Shown: positions 42,545-54,430 of the stretch, in pieces | How the letters are laid out: every line of letters starts with the position of its first letter | How positions within the stretch are numbered: position 1 is the stretch's first letter | From: Ariolimax columbianus | Lineage: Eukaryota; Mollusca; Gastropoda; Stylommatophora; Arionidae | Length of the DNA: 64,000 nucleotides | Direction of reading: 5' to 3' | Assembly: GCA_036924085.1 (NCBI GenBank) | Contig: JAVGWX010000002.1 | Location: 91,304,871 to 91,368,870 of the forward strand | Position numbers and translations under genes: made by a program | Notes under the pieces: generated by a model | What the model saw: only the letters and a program-made list of their open reading frames with translations | The model's database searches: none | Told to the model about the DNA's origin: nothing

Positions 42545-44330
42545 ATATATAGAAATATATAAAGACATTTATATTTGCGTCATAGACTACCAAAAGACTG
42601 TTGATAGAGTCCAACATTGTAAATTCTCAAAGAAATAGGTCTAGATTGTAAAGACTTAAGACTGCGCAGTTATCTGTACTGGGAACAAACTGCTACAGTA
42701 AAATCATGAAAGTTATGCTCTCCATGTATAGATGTAAGAAGAGGAGTGAGACAGGGATGTGCATTATCCCCTTGTCATTTTAATATCTACACAAAACAAA
42801 TATTCAACTATAAAACGGGGATGCCAGGGCTTGTCATTGGAGGAGTGGCAATGAATAACCTTAGATATGCGGATGATGCAGTTTTGATGGCAACAAGTGA
42901 GACAGAATTAAAGGAGATCGTGACAGCGATATATACAATAAGTCAAGAGTTTGGATTAGACATAAACATTAAAAGAACAAAGACTATGATACTTGGGAAA
43001 AGTGACAAGAAACCATGTATGCAGATATAAATAAAAGATCAACTACTTGAACTGGTACAGAGTTTCACCTATCTAGGTCATATAAAAACGGATAAAGGCA
43101 GCTGTGAAAAATAAATCAGAAAGAGAATTCATATAGCCAAGAAGGTATTCATAACATGTGACACATACTGACAGTCAAACAGATAAAAAAGAATGTGAAA
43201 ATGAGAATTGTCAGGTGTTATGTATATCGTCACTACTTTATGGCGCAGAAACATGGACACTGAATAACAAATTGGAAAAGAGTATTGAAGCCTTCGAACA
43301 ATGAGTATATAGAACATTGGGTCGCATTTCTTGGAAACAGAAGAAAACAAATGTGGAGATATTGAAAATGTTGGGGGTGAAAAAAGAATTAATGACCAAA
43401 ACCAATGTTAGACAGTTAAGATACGAAGCGTCTTTAAATGAAACCGGACATAACTACATCAACTGAACATACGAACGATTCTGGTGTAAACAGCACATAC
43501 CAACCGTCAAGTTTGTAAAATGTTATTATCTTCCGACTCATAGTTTTCTCAGCATACCGTTAAAAAACATGGCGGGTGTGATACGGAATCCGTCCACAGT
43601 TGATCAGCAATCGGTAATTCGGTTCCTAACAGCTGAAGGAAGTCGGCCAGTTGACATTCATCGCAGAATGCAGACATTGTATGGTAACAAAGTGTGTCGA
43701 AGACAACAGTGAAGAACTGGACAACGATGTTCAAAGAAGGAGGCGAGTTAATGTAAGCTCTTCCGAGACCAGGTCAGGCGCACATTGTTGCGTCAAATGA
43801 TGCCATCGCCAAAAATGATGCACCAATTCGGATCACCATACACTGTCTGCATTCTGCAATGAATGTCAACTGGTCAATATCCTTCAGCTGTTAGGAACCG
43901 AATCACCGCTCACTGATCAACTCTCGACGGTTTCCCTATCACATCCGCCATGTTTGTAATGATCTGCGGAGAAAACTATTAATCGGAGTGTAATGAGATT
44001 TTACAAACTTGACGGTTGGTATGTGCTGTTTACACCAGAATTACTGTCATCATGTGCATCGTACATATGTTCACTTGATGCAGTTAGGTCCGGTTTCATT
44101 TGAACACGCCTCGTATTTTGGTCATATAATAAGACATACGTCCTTGTTTAAACCCACCCTGGAGGGTAGGGTGGAAGGCAGGAAACGTTTTAAGTGGGTA
44201 GATAACATTAGCAGATGTATTGAAAAAAATCCTCTCAGATTACACTATTATGGCAAGAGGTAGAGTACAACGGAGATCCATTGCAGGCGACCTTCGATGC
44301 GGAGATGGCACTAGAACTAAACTAAACTTT
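42545..44330 (+). mobile_element. LINE-R with RT palm, split by mariner-type element
   Basis: Best-preserved RTE-like palm in the window: IDYQKTVDRV (motif A region, with stops), RQGCALSPCHFNIYTKQIF, NNLRYADDAVLMATSE (YADD catalytic motif, about 42864-42911), SQEFGLDINIKRTKTMI and, shifted, LVQSFTYLGHIKTDKG. After the 690-bp insertion the C-terminus continues (FGHIIRHTSLFKPTLEGRVE then RKRFKWVDNISRC). The end is ACTAGAACTAAACTAAACTT. The endonuclease is absent and stops break the frame, so it is inactive. Confidence 0.88.
43424..44113 (+). mobile_element. mariner-type non-autonomous element, copy 2, nested
   Basis: 690 bp between TA duplications at 43422-43423 and 44114-44115. Ends CGAAGCGTCTTTAAATGAAA and TTTCATTTGAACACGCCTCG form the TIRs, and sub-terminal inverted similarity continues past 100 bp. 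Contains a helix-turn-helix transposase fragment (MAGVIRNPSTVDQQSVIRF; IHRRMQTLYGNKVC) in the same place as copy 1, then stops. No catalytic domain. Confidence 0.92.
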
Positions 44331-44389
44331 AAATTTTTCCTAAAATCAGGAAACCAATCATTTCTCCTTTTATTTTCTTGTTAACAACA

Positions 44390-45045
44390 TAACAGGGTTT
44401 AAATCTGTAATAGAAGCAAATGGGCAGGAACTTGAGGTGGTAAAACGTTTCAAATATCTGGGATCGTTGATCAGCGAAGAGGGATCCAAGCCAGAGGTAA
44501 TTGCAAGAATAGCACAAACAACAGCGGCGCTGACTCGGCAAGACTTTATAGCAAGACAAGCGGCTCGCCCTCGGCATACAAGGTAGACTAATGCGCTCTT
44601 TGGGGGCTATCAATATTTCTGTATACCTGCGAGACCTGGACCATTACAGCAGATATCCTGGGCAGAATACATGCAATGGAAATGAGGTGCTATAGAAAAA
44701 TCATAAATGTTACATATAAAGATCGTGTCACGAACGTAGAAATACGTCAGAGAGTTGAAGACGCTGTTGGTCCTTTTGAAGATCTGTTCACAGCTATCAA
44801 AAGACGAAAGATGACATGGTGCGGGCACGTCGCGAGGTCCAACGGAATTACCAACTCGATACTCTTTGGTTCCGTACCGGGACAGAGAGGGCGAGGACGT
44901 CCAAGGAAGAGATGGGTGGACAACATCACTGAGTGGTCAGGCCTTCGTCCCGGTGAGATACGTCGGGATGCCGTGGGATTTTGGGAGTGTCTTCGTGTGT
45001 GCCCCAACGACCTGATAGGTTACGGGGTGAACTGAACTGAACTGA
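44390..45045 (+). mobile_element. LINE-R, TGAAC-tailed family, copy 2
   Basis: Starts in the region after the palm (LEVVKRFKYLGSLISEEGSK), and after frame breaks an open 119-codon stretch (44676-45035) reads MEMRCYRKIINVTYKDRVTN, KRRKMTWCGHVARSNGI and GQRGRGRPRKRWVDNITEW to the stop. The 3' end is GAACTGAACTGAACTGAA. Matches 2821-3232 minus. Confidence 0.88.
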
Positions 45046-45120
45046 ATTACTTGGTGCATTTTCCACGAACGTGCTCAATCTTATAAATAATTTCCAGAAT
45101 AAAGTACAGTTGGGTTTTTC

Positions 45121-45153
45121 TCTGTGTGTGTTTGTGTGTGTGTGTGTGTGTGT
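45121..45153. repeat. (GT)n microsatellite
   Basis: About 14 GT units with one interruption. Confidence 0.95.
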
Positions 45154-45189
45154 CAAGAATGATAATTATTAACAAATTACTTTCTTCTT

Positions 45190-45500
45190 GACTTTACTTG
45201 CCTTTGTACGTCCACTTCTACCGGTAGGCCAGAGACTTAAGTTCTCTGTCCTTGTTCAAGAGGGTTGTGGCGGTTGCCGTCAGCCCATTCTGTTGAAGCC
45301 TTTCAATTATATCATCTATCCATCTGTCATTATGTCTTCCTCGTGGGTTCTCAATATATGTACTGTGTTATGTGTCTGCAGTAATAGTTGATCAGACTTC
45401 ATTCCCATGAGATGATCGAACCATCCCATTTTCTGTCTTGATTTTGTTTTCAGCATTAGCGCAGCAATATGTGTAATGTCATCGTTGCTCATTCTTTGTC
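45190..45500 (-). mobile_element. LINE-R C-terminal fragment
   Basis: The minus strand reads RMSNDDITHIAALMLKTKSR then KMGWFDHLMGMKSDQLLL and THEEDIMTDG, the NDDI...LRWFGHLMRM block order of RTE-like proteins, with a shift after. 5' end lost in the microsatellite. Confidence 0.75.
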
Positions 45501-45504
45501 TTTT

Positions 45505-46035
<531 letters not shown>

Positions 46036-46205
46036 CCTCTCTTCTTCTTCTGCGTTCCTTCTCAATCTCCCGCTATCAAGCCCTGAACAGGGCTTTGCAA
46101 GTAGCAGGATGTAGTCTGGTAAACGGAATGTGTTGTATCGCTAGTTTACAGTTTTACTGCGATATTTGCGCCTTTCGGTCTTATACATCCGTCTTCGGCA
46201 GTGTC
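46036..46205 (-). mobile_element. SINE-GAA, 3' half, inside the microsatellite block
   Basis: GCGTTCCTTCTCAATCTCCC through TTTGCGCCTTTCGGTC on plus, flanked left by CTGT repeats and right by GTCC/GTCT repeats. Confidence 0.9.
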
Positions 46206-46400
46206 TATCTGTCTAGCCGTCCGTCCGTCCGTCCGCCTGTCCGTTTATGTGTCTATCCGTCCGTCCATCCGTCTGTGTATCTATCTGTCCGTCCGTCCGT
46301 TTGTCTGTATGTCTGTCCGTCTGTCTGTCTGTCCATCCATCTGTCTGTCCATCCGTATGTCCATCTGCCCGCCGTTCGCCCGAATTCCTCTCTGTCTGTT
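46206..46400. repeat. degenerate (GTCC)/(GTCT) repeat
   Basis: CCGTCCGTCCGTCCG-like and CTGTCTGTCTGTC-like runs, imperfect. Confidence 0.9.
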
Positions 46401-46514
46401 TATATCGAAAGATCGATTTATTTATCTGTGTATCTATACTCATCTCATCTGTTCTGATCTCGCATCAACTCACCTATCTTAGCTTATCTTATCTTATCTG
46501 ATCGTGTCTTGCGT

Positions 46515-46668
46515 TGCGTGTGTTGTTATATTATATTACATCATATACCGTATTATATTATATTATATTATATTATATTATATTATATTATATTATATTA
46601 TATTATATTATATTATGTTATGTTATGTTATGTTATGTTATGTTATGTTATATTATATTATAATAAAT
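46515..46668. repeat. (TTATA)n pentanucleotide repeat
   Basis: About 17 TATTA units, then about six TATGT, then a few TATTA again. The change is a block switch, not random. Confidence 0.95.
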
Positions 46669-46734
46669 GTCTATCTGTCTGATAGTCGATCTGTCGGATT
46701 GTATGTCTGTCTGTCTGTAGGCTTGTCTGCACCT

Positions 46735-46790
46735 ACATATATGCCAGGAGTTCAGTGACGTTGGGTCTTAGAAACGCAATAAAACAGAAT
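46735..46790 (+). mobile_element. 3' tip of the 33-kb RNase H LINE family
   Basis: CCAGGAGTTCAGTGACGTTGG then GTCTTAGAAACGCAATAAAA matches the end of 32860-33480 (GAGTTCAGTGACGTCGGTTC). Very short remnant. Confidence 0.5.
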
Positions 46791-47574
46791 TGCTTATCCA
46801 GATAATCAGTGTTGGGTAATCTACAGGAAAACAGTCATAAATAAAGACTAAAACACATATGGATAACCCATAATATGAACCACACGTGCACTAATAGCAT
46901 GTCAAAATGACAACATCAAGCACCAGACCATAATCTTCCAACTTAGGACAGAACACATCAGACTTAATAAATACATAAACATTTTAGAGCCTGCACACAA
47001 ACCTAACTGTTGGAACAGCCCCCATACATTTCAAACATTGCAACATGTGCTTGCTGCTCGCTAGCCCAGGACTCATCTCAGAAAAAGAAAAGTTATTTGC
47101 TGGACATTCTAATAGTCGTTAATGTGATTTTCAAAAATACAATACGTGGTGTATGATAACATGATATTAGAGTTGGTTTATCTATCTTCAGTCCACTTAT
47201 GTCGTTAGACGTCGTGGGTGGGGAGGGGGTGGGAAAGGTTTACCTCCTTTGTTTAATTTTTTGGGGCAGGTAAAATTCCACTGGTGACTTTCCAGGTCAA
47301 TCCCACCATCTACTAGCCCCTGGAATATATAATCGCATATTTGTGGGACTGGTGGAGGTGGAAAAGTAAATTAGAGCAAAGCAGACTCGCAGCCTGTCAG
47401 CGCCATCTAGGCCGCTCCGCTAACCTCATAACCAAAACCTGAAGTTATAGCCACAAGTCCCCTTTTTGCGACATATTCTCTGTAAGGCGAATATCCCTAG
47501 AATAATTTGAGTAGATTTTTAAATTGAATTTTGCCCGAGCAGCGGCCGTTATGCCTGCTCTTTTCGATTTCTAC
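46791..47574. other. unassigned stretch
   Basis: No recognised family; a short G-rich run at 47217-47240. Confidence 0.4.
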
Positions 47575-47757
47575 TGCTAAGGTATTTTCAACGTACGCGC
47601 CATTGCGCACGGGGTCTGATCTCACTACTCAGAGATCAGGGAAAATATTTACCGGATGACCAACGGGAAAACAAATCTCTGTCTCCGCCGGGATTTGAAG
47701 CCGCGATCACTAGCAACCGAGACGAACACCTTGCCTCTAGACCACTGCCCCCGCCCA
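47575..47757 (-). mobile_element. SINE-25, tRNA-headed, unexpanded copy
   Basis: On minus: A-box-like GGCAGTGGTCTAGAGGC, B-box-like CGGCTTCAAATCCCG, core CTGAGTAGTGAGATCAGAC and end GCGCGTACGTTGAAAATACC. Its tail is single, unlike 31400-31940. Confidence 0.8.
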
Positions 47758-47889
47758 CACACCCCCACTCCCACCTCTACACCCCATCCCCCAATAGAGT
47801 CGATAACCTACTTAATCAGAAGGATAATGAAGTAAAGGTAACGTAAGCCTTTGCCAATTAACGAGAAAGAAGCAAGCTGCGAGACTAAG

Positions 47890-48535
47890 CAGAACACCTG
47901 GGCCACTCAACAAAGGTGTAAATGATATTGCTCTTCAACAGGCCCATAAGTTCAAGTTATTTGGGCAGTATTTTTTCGGCAGACGGTAGGATGGGCAAGG
48001 GAATCGAGACACGGTGTCAGAAAGCATCTGCTGTGACTTATCAGCTGTCACCTCACAACTGTCACAGCTTAGACACCCGATTATTAGCCTGCCAGCAGAG
48101 TAACAGCTGATAAACAGTATATTTATGCCGAATCTGTGCTACCAGTGCTAAACATGGCCATTGTCCAAGGCGCGCGAGAGCAGCATTTCGATGTGTGAAA
48201 TGAAGTGGTTAAGGAATGTCATGGGTGTTACCAGGAGAGAAAGAATTCGAAACGACGACATTCAATGTTGTGGTCGGCCCTACATCTTGCGCAGTGTGCA
48301 TTTCTAGGCACAACATACGTTGGTTTGGTCATCTCATGAGATCAGAATGCACCCTCATCAGCTTCTACTGATGGCCTGCAACGCTGGCTACAGGTTAAGG
48401 GGGCAGCCACGACGTAGGTAGAAAGATGACATTAAAGTGATTATGCGGAGTGAAAATGACACGGGCTTACCTTGACCGACGCAAAGCACAGAGTAGACAA
48501 CTTCCCCACGGCGCGCAATGTGTAAGTGTACTGAG
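47890..48535 (+). mobile_element. LINE-R 3' part
   Basis: Reads YLGSIFSADGRMGKGIETRC then KWLRNVMGVTRRERIRNDDI and RHNIRWFGHLMRS in shifted frames, with CNAGYRLRGQPRRR at the end. Same subfamily as 45190-45500 by block order. Stops throughout. Confidence 0.8.
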
Positions 48536-48569
48536 AACTAATTTACGAACGCAGTCCTGAAGCGGATAC

Positions 48570-48875
48570 TGCTGTAGGGAAGGAAGGTTTATGGACTAGT
48601 TTGTACAAAACAAAGACAAAGGACTCCGTCCATCTAGCGCTATTTTTAGGAAGGATTAACTGCGCTACTTTTTATCCTTACTCTCTCGTTTCGAGCCGCC
48701 TTACCTCAGTGCAAGTCAAGGACAGAACGACTAGGAGGTGGCTACGAGATGCAGGGGACTCTGCATCAAGCACTCGTGAGAAAAATAGCGGAGTCCGGAG
48801 TCGAACCCACACCACTTGATCACGAAGCCGACGGCTTAACCACTTCGCCACGGAATCCCCCGACTACTTTCTACA
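48570..48875 (-). mobile_element. tRNA-headed SINE, long copy
   Basis: On minus: ATTCCGTGGCGAAGTGGTTA (A box), GTGGGTTCGACTCCGGACTC (B box GGTTCGACTCC, near consensus). The body extends to about 48570. Best-preserved pol III promoter pair in the window. Confidence 0.82.
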
Positions 48876-49015
48876 ACTCTGGCTTGTTAGGTAGGATGTA
48901 AGTTCACTTCCTCACTACTTTTTCTTCTTTAACAATATGCCATGTACCCGTTTACAGCTGGGTAGACTGGGGCATGCGGGTAACGAGAGTTGAACCCCGT
49001 TTCGCCGAAGATAGA
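48876..49015 (-). mobile_element. SINE-70 body fragment
   Basis: Plus strand GGCTTGTTAGGTAGGATG...CAGCTGGGTAGACTGG...GAGTTGAACCCCG matches the SINE-70 order in reverse; no tail segment. Confidence 0.6.
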
Positions 49016-49035
49016 TCAATAAATAAGCAGACAGA

Positions 49036-49735
49036 AGCCGGTGACTCACAGCTGGCTGCTTGCATCAGGGTCAGTGACTCACAGCTGGCTGCTTGCACCA
49101 GGGTCAGTGACTCACAGCTAGCTGCTTGCATCAGGGTCAGTGACTCACAGCTGGCTGCTTGCATCAGGGTTGTGACTCACAGCTGGCTGCTTGCATCAGG
49201 GTTGTGACTCACAGCTGGCTGCTTGCATCAGGGTCAGTGACTCACAGCTGGCTGCTTGCATCAGGGTCAGTGACTCACAGCTGGCTGCTTTCATCAGGGT
49301 TGTGACTCACAGCTGGCTGCTTGCATCAGGGTCAGTGACTCATAGCTGGCTGCTTGCATCAGAGTCAGTGAATCATAGCTTGCTGTTTGCATCAGGGTCA
49401 GTGACTCACAGCTGGCTGCTTGCATCAGGGTTAGTGACTCACAGCTGGTTGCTTGCATCAGGGTCAGTGACTAACAGCTGGCTGCTTGCATCAGGGCCAG
49501 TGACTCACAGCTGGCTGCTTGCATCAGTGTTAGTGACTCACAGCTGGCTGCTTGCATCAGGGTCAGTGACTAACAGCTGGCTGCTTGCATCAGGGCCAGT
49601 GACTCACAGCTGGCTGCTTGCATCAGAGTCAGTGACTCATAGCTGGCTGTTTGCATCAGGGTCAGTGACTCATAGCTGGCTGCTTGCATCAGGGTGAGTG
49701 ATTCATATAACTGGCTACTTGCATCAGGGTCAGCG
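49036..49735 (+). repeat. 33-bp tandem array, about 21 units, inside SINE-GAA
   Basis: Unit: GTGACTCACAGCTGGCTGC plus TTGCATCAGGGTCA, with 32-bp variants (GGGTTGTGACTC). Divisible by three, so it stays open on both strands. Twenty-seven of 33 positions match a single segment in normal SINE-GAA copies (for example 57140-57172). Confidence 0.95.
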
Positions 49736-50015
49736 AGCAGTTGACAAAGACCCTATTCAGCCTTCCCGTGGCGGTCCTGGAAACAGGCTGCACTTGTCAT
49801 TAGTGTCATCTCGCTATGGGATAGGAATCGCATTGGGAAAGCAAATCAGGTACTCAACAAAGCCAGCCGAAAGCGAATGTGTTCGGCCGAAAGGCGCAGA
49901 TACTGCAACCTCGCTGTGTCAGGACGATTGTCGTCGTCGATGAAGAAGAAGAAGAAGAAGCAGAAGAAGAAGAAGAAGAAGAAGAAGGAGGAGAAGAAGA
50001 AGAAAATGAAAAAGA
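49736..50015 (+). mobile_element. SINE-GAA body and (GAA)n tail after the array
   Basis: Continues directly from the array: CCCGTGGCGGTCCTGGAAAC, GCCGAAAGGCGCAGATACTG, then (GAA)n from 49941. Body is diverged. Confidence 0.8.
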
Positions 50016-50089
50016 GAAGCAGGAGGAACCCCCTTTCTTTGCCGCTAAAAGCGAGAGCTCTATCACTACGCCAATCAGACGAGTTATTG

Positions 50090-50265
50090 TAGTAGACCCC
50101 AGCTTGTTTATGAGGTGGATTGGTTACTTACCTCCCTCGCTGCCTTTACTTAATACTAACCAAGGTACCAATCTACAGCATCGTCGAATAAAGCGTGCGG
50201 ACAACGTGATTCGAACCCGCAAGTGCGTTATCACTACGCCAAACATGAGCAGACTCTACCTTCAC
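50090..50265 (-). mobile_element. tRNA-headed SINE
   Basis: On minus: A-box-like TTTGGCGTAGTGATAACGC, B-box GCGGGTTCGAATCACG, body CAGCGAGGGAGGTAAGTAAC. Confidence 0.8.
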
Positions 50266-50795
50266 ATTCTACCTGTGCGTGGATACGGATACAATACATA
50301 ATACTTTCCTTAACATCTTCCCTGGTAGACACGTCCATGTGTGCGTCCGTCTGATGGACGACCGACGAACAAAAGTATACCTCTCCGGCCGGACGGATCT
50401 GTTCCAGGGACTCAACTCTTGTTGATTCAATTCGCATTGTGTCCTTGACAACTATCGTGTCCACATCGTCTGATTGCTAGAATGATCGATTTGGCGCAAG
50501 CGATTATTAGAAGCGGATTTGGGTATCAATTTGCGGAAAGCACGCGAAAAGTTACGGATAGCAAATTGTGCGCAGAGCAAGGGGGTAATCTGTTCGTCAG
50601 AAGGGTACTGCGTCTTGTTAGTGATTTGAATCATTCGCTTATTGACACTCTATAGAAGGCGTGTCGACCTTGGGACTTGACTCCCAAGTGTCATCCGTTT
50701 GTTGCTGGTCGGGAGTTGAATAATGGACCCCTGGAGATGTCTGACTGAAGGAAGAGCAGATGTTGAATGGTCTGAAGATGAATGCTCAACCTATT
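50266..50795. other. unassigned stretch
   Basis: No recognised feature. Confidence 0.4.
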
Positions 50796-50797
50796 TG

Positions 50798-50955
50798 TAG
50801 CAGTAGAGTGGTAGAGTGGTAAACTGCTCGCTTATCACGGGAAAGAAACAGGACTCGTTTTCCGTTACCGACATTCTCAGTGCGACCGATTTCTTAATGC
50901 CTACTGTTAGGGAAAGATAGGCAGCGAGGAAGGAAAGTGGATTCAGCGTCATTCT
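50798..50955 (+). mobile_element. tRNA-like SINE remnant
   Basis: A-box-like AGTAGAGTGGTAGAGTGGTA and body AGGCAGCGAGGAAGGAAAG, shared with other SINE bodies here; B box weak. Confidence 0.5.
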
Positions 50956-51209
50956 GACTGCAAATGATTATCTGTAAGTTTTCTTTTTTGTGCGCCCTGA
51001 AAACGGCGTTAAGTGGCGGGTTACAGCAGCTTTTCTCACATTCAGAACGTGCCGATGAAGGTGGGCTAGGGTTATCCAGGCGGTTGTGCTATGCTTAGTT
51101 TCATCTAAGTGTTGCTCACTGCAACGATGATCTCTTTGTTCTCCTACCTCGTTAGCTAGACTGCCATGAAACATCTTGTTTCAATGGTTGCACTAATGAA
51201 GGTCTTCTT

Positions 51210-51552
51210 GTCTTGATTAGTTTATTTTGCCTGACTCTGACTAACATTTTTCAATCCGTATGTTTTGTCTGACTCTGACTAACATGGTTCAATCCGTATG
51301 TTTTGTCTGACTCTGACTAACATTGTTCAATCTGTATGTTTTGCTAGACCCTGACTAACATTGTTCAATCAGTATGTTTTCTCTGACTAACATTGTTTAA
51401 TCAGTATGTTTTGTCTGACTCTGACTAACATTGTTCAATCAGTATGTTTTGTCTGACTCTGACTAACATTGTTCAATCCGTATGTTTTACCAGACCCTGA
51501 CTAACATTGTTCGATCCGTATGTTTTGTCTGAATCTGACTAACATTGTTCTT
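51210..51552 (-). repeat. 38-bp array, left block, about 9 units
   Basis: Plus-strand unit GTTTTGTCTGACTCTGACTA plus ACATTGTTCAATCCGTAT, with some shorter variants. Confidence 0.95.
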
Positions 51553-53882
51553 GTTCTTCTTCTTCTTCTTCGTACGCTGTCAGACAGTAACCATTATTTT
51601 TTCGAAAAAACCTATCTTCAATTTGTTGAATAGGTGGTACCTCAGTCTATTGTGGCCAGTGCGAAGTCTGAAGACCACGACCTGCTCTCTTCTGTTCAAC
51701 TGGTAATAAGCATCGTTTTTAGTGTATGTTCGGTTTCCCATTTGGTCATGTATCTAGCTCTGATGAGCCGTTTTGACTCTTCGTATGTCATACTAGTATC
51801 AGGTTGTGGTAGTTTTGCACCTTCTTTTGCCAGTCTGTCTGCCTCCTCGTTGCCTTGGATGTTGGAGTGAGATGGAACCCACTGCACCACTACCCTTTTT
51901 GGTGCGGCCTGCTGGCATAGTTGACAGTGTACTGCTCTTAAATCATTAAGTTCAGTATTTTTCTGGCTTTTCAGTGCTGTGACTACGGCCAGTGCATCTG
52001 TAAGCAGGACTATATGGCTTTCATTCCTTTTACTTGTCACCATTTCTTCCACTGCCGCCCTCAGTGCATCTGCCTCCGCTCTGAAATTGCTTGTGTATTT
52101 TCCAGTAGCGAATGAAAGTGTTATTTTTCTGCCATTTGGTAGGCTCAGGATTGCTCCTGCTCCTTCGTAATGTGTTGTATTTGTAACCGTCAGTGAATGC
52201 TATGGTCCAGTCCATGCTTGGGTAGTTTTCCGTTATGTAACTCAGGGTAGTATCTCTTCTTTCTTTTTCGGACTGGCAGTTTTTGTTTCTAATACCTGGT
52301 ATATTTTCTACCACCTCTGGAAATATATGTTGCCTAAAGGTAGGTTTTCGTACAGTAGGAATGGGCTTTGGTGTTGTTAGTGCGTTCATGGGGTTTTCGT
52401 GCATCTTTGCTTTGGCTATTTCTGCAAAGTTTCTTCGCTTTAGTTTCCCATTTCCGAAATTGTTTAGTCTCTGGTGCATTAAATGGTCAGTCAGTCTTCT
52501 TAGTTTCTCTGATTGGAGCTGGGCTCTGCAGTCTCTTCTGTCGGTCATGGATTGCAGTTTTGTAACCTTTTCAAGTTCTACAATTGGCGTTGACTTCATG
52601 CCTCCTGTTATAACTCTCATGGCTTGTTTTTGGAGTTTGCTAACTTTAACGAAGTTCGCCTTTGCTGCTTTTGTCCATGCCGCAATGCCATACTCGAGAA
52701 CTGGTCTCACTCTTCCAGTGTACAGTTTCTTGAGTATGCTTTCGTCTGCTCCCCAGCTTGTGCCAGCAAGTTTCCTCATGATTGCCATTCTTTTTCTGGC
52801 TCTCATTCGGTTTATCTCGATCTGACTTTTCCATGTCATGCGCCGATCAAATGTGACTCCCAGGTAGTTTGGGATGTCGTTTGGCTGCAGGTATTTGCCG
52901 TTTAGACTTAATTTGGTGTTTTGGGGTTTGATTGATAGCGAGAATATTGAATATGTGGTTTTCTCCTCGTTTATTTTGACCAGCCATAAGTTCGCCCACT
53001 CTTCCAGCGATGTTAGGGCCTGCTGCATCCGATTTCTTGCTATGGTGAGATTCTTTTCAGAGGTCCACATAGCCAGATCGTCTGCAAACATTGAGCTATG
53101 GACTCTTCTTGGTGTATTCTCTGTAATGTCATTTTTATACACCAGGAAAAGTGTGGGTGACAGTACTCCCCCTTGGGGTACTCCCTGCTCAAGTGTCACC
53201 TTTTTTGCTCATCTGCCCTTGTACTTGGACTCTGGCCGTTCTGTTTTTGAGGTAGTGGTTGATCCACTTGTACATTTTCCCACAAACTTCACTTCTTCGT
53301 AGCTTGACTAAGTCCATCTTTCCAGACTTTATCAAATGCCTTTTCCAGGTCCACCCAAACCGCTACTGTGTGTTTCTGTTCCTGGTAGGCATCTTCTATT
53401 TCCTGGGCTATGAGGATGGCCTGATCCTCAGTGGATCTGTGCTGTCTAAAGCCTTCTTGCTGTGGAATTAGTATTCGTTTTTCTTCCAGATGCCACATCA
53501 GTCTTGTGTTTATGATACCTTCCATCAGTTTGCCGACACAGCTCGGTAGGCTGATAGACCTGTTTCCATTTGGATCTGTTTTGTCTTTTCCTTTCTTTGG
53601 TACTGGTACAAGTACTGCGTCTATCCATGCCTAGGGTACAATACCCTTTTTCCAGCTTTGGTTCAAGACTGATAGCAGTTTCCTCTTTGCCGTTTGGCCC
53701 AGCCCCATCAGCATTTCGTTTGTTATCCCGTCTTTTCCGGGAGATTTCCTTTTCTTTAATGTTTTCATGGCCTCTTCCATTTCGTTCATTGTTAGTTTTG
53801 CCATCATATGCTCTTCTAGTGCCATATTGATGTTGTCGTGCCCCTTTTGCTCTTCATTAATGTCCGTGTGCCTATCTGCAGG
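51553..53882 (-). mobile_element. LINE-H, longest copy: RT, RNase H, C-terminus
   Basis: Minus-strand order: KKRKSPGKDGITNEM (before the RT core), an in-frame TAG, PSCVGKLMEGIINTRLMWHL, EGFRQHRSTEDQ, VWVDLEKAFDKVW (motif A), two frameshifts, then a 389-codon frame with GVPQGGVLSPTLF, SSMFADDLAMW (FADD at about 53088-53077), NYLGVTFDRRMTWKSQI and the thumb KLAGTSWGADESILKKLYTG. RNase H follows after another shift (TDALAVVTAL; WVPSHSNIQGNEEADRLAK). About 170 bp holding the terminal Cys-His motif are deleted relative to 20540-21083. The endonuclease is absent. 3' end: GTCTGACAGCGTACGAAGAA, then GAA repeats. Non-functional. Confidence 0.93.
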
Positions 53883-54430
53883 GACATGTTTTGTCTGACT
53901 CTGACTAAAATGGTTCAATCAGTATGTTTTGTCTGACTCTGACTAAAATGGTTCAATCAGTATGTTTTGTCTGACTCTGACTAACATTGTTCAATCCGTA
54001 TGTTTTGTCTGACTCTGACTAACATTGTTCAATCCGTATGTTTTGTCTGACCCTGACTAACATTGTTCAATCCGTATGTTTTGTCTGACCCTGACTAACA
54101 TTGTTCAATCCGTATGTTTTGTCTGACCCTGACTAACATTGTTCAATCCGTATGTTTTGTCTGACCCTGACTAACATTGTTCAATCCGTATGTTTTGTCT
54201 GACTCTGACTAACATTGTTCAATCCGTATGTTTTGTCTGACTCTGACTAACATTGTTCAATCCGTATGTTTTGTCTGACTCTGACTAACATTGTTCAATC
54301 CGTATGTTTTTCTGACTCTGACTAACATTGTTCAATCAGTATGTTTTGTCTGACTCTGACTAACATTGTCCGTTCAGTATGTTTTGCCTGACCCTTTCTA
54401 ACATTGTCCGTTCACTATGTTTTTTCAGAA
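53883..54430 (-). repeat. 38-bp array, right block, about 14 units
   Basis: Same unit as 51210-51552. The central units are almost identical; the last two near the tRNA head are diverged (TTTCTAACATTGTCCGTTC). Confidence 0.95.

Noticed and set aside
42746..43030. Functional reverse transcriptase gene
   Set aside because: Catalytic YADD block is present, but the frame is broken on both sides and split by a transposon; only a relic.
48800..48875. Possible tRNA gene on minus
   Set aside because: Good A and B boxes, but the sequence continues into a SINE body and the 5'/3' ends do not pair.
49191..49697. 168-codon open frame of repeated peptides
   Set aside because: Results from a 33-bp tandem unit divisible by three; open on both strands and embedded in SINE-GAA.
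52283..52825. 180-codon plus-strand frame
   Set aside because: Antisense shadow of the reverse transcriptase frame.
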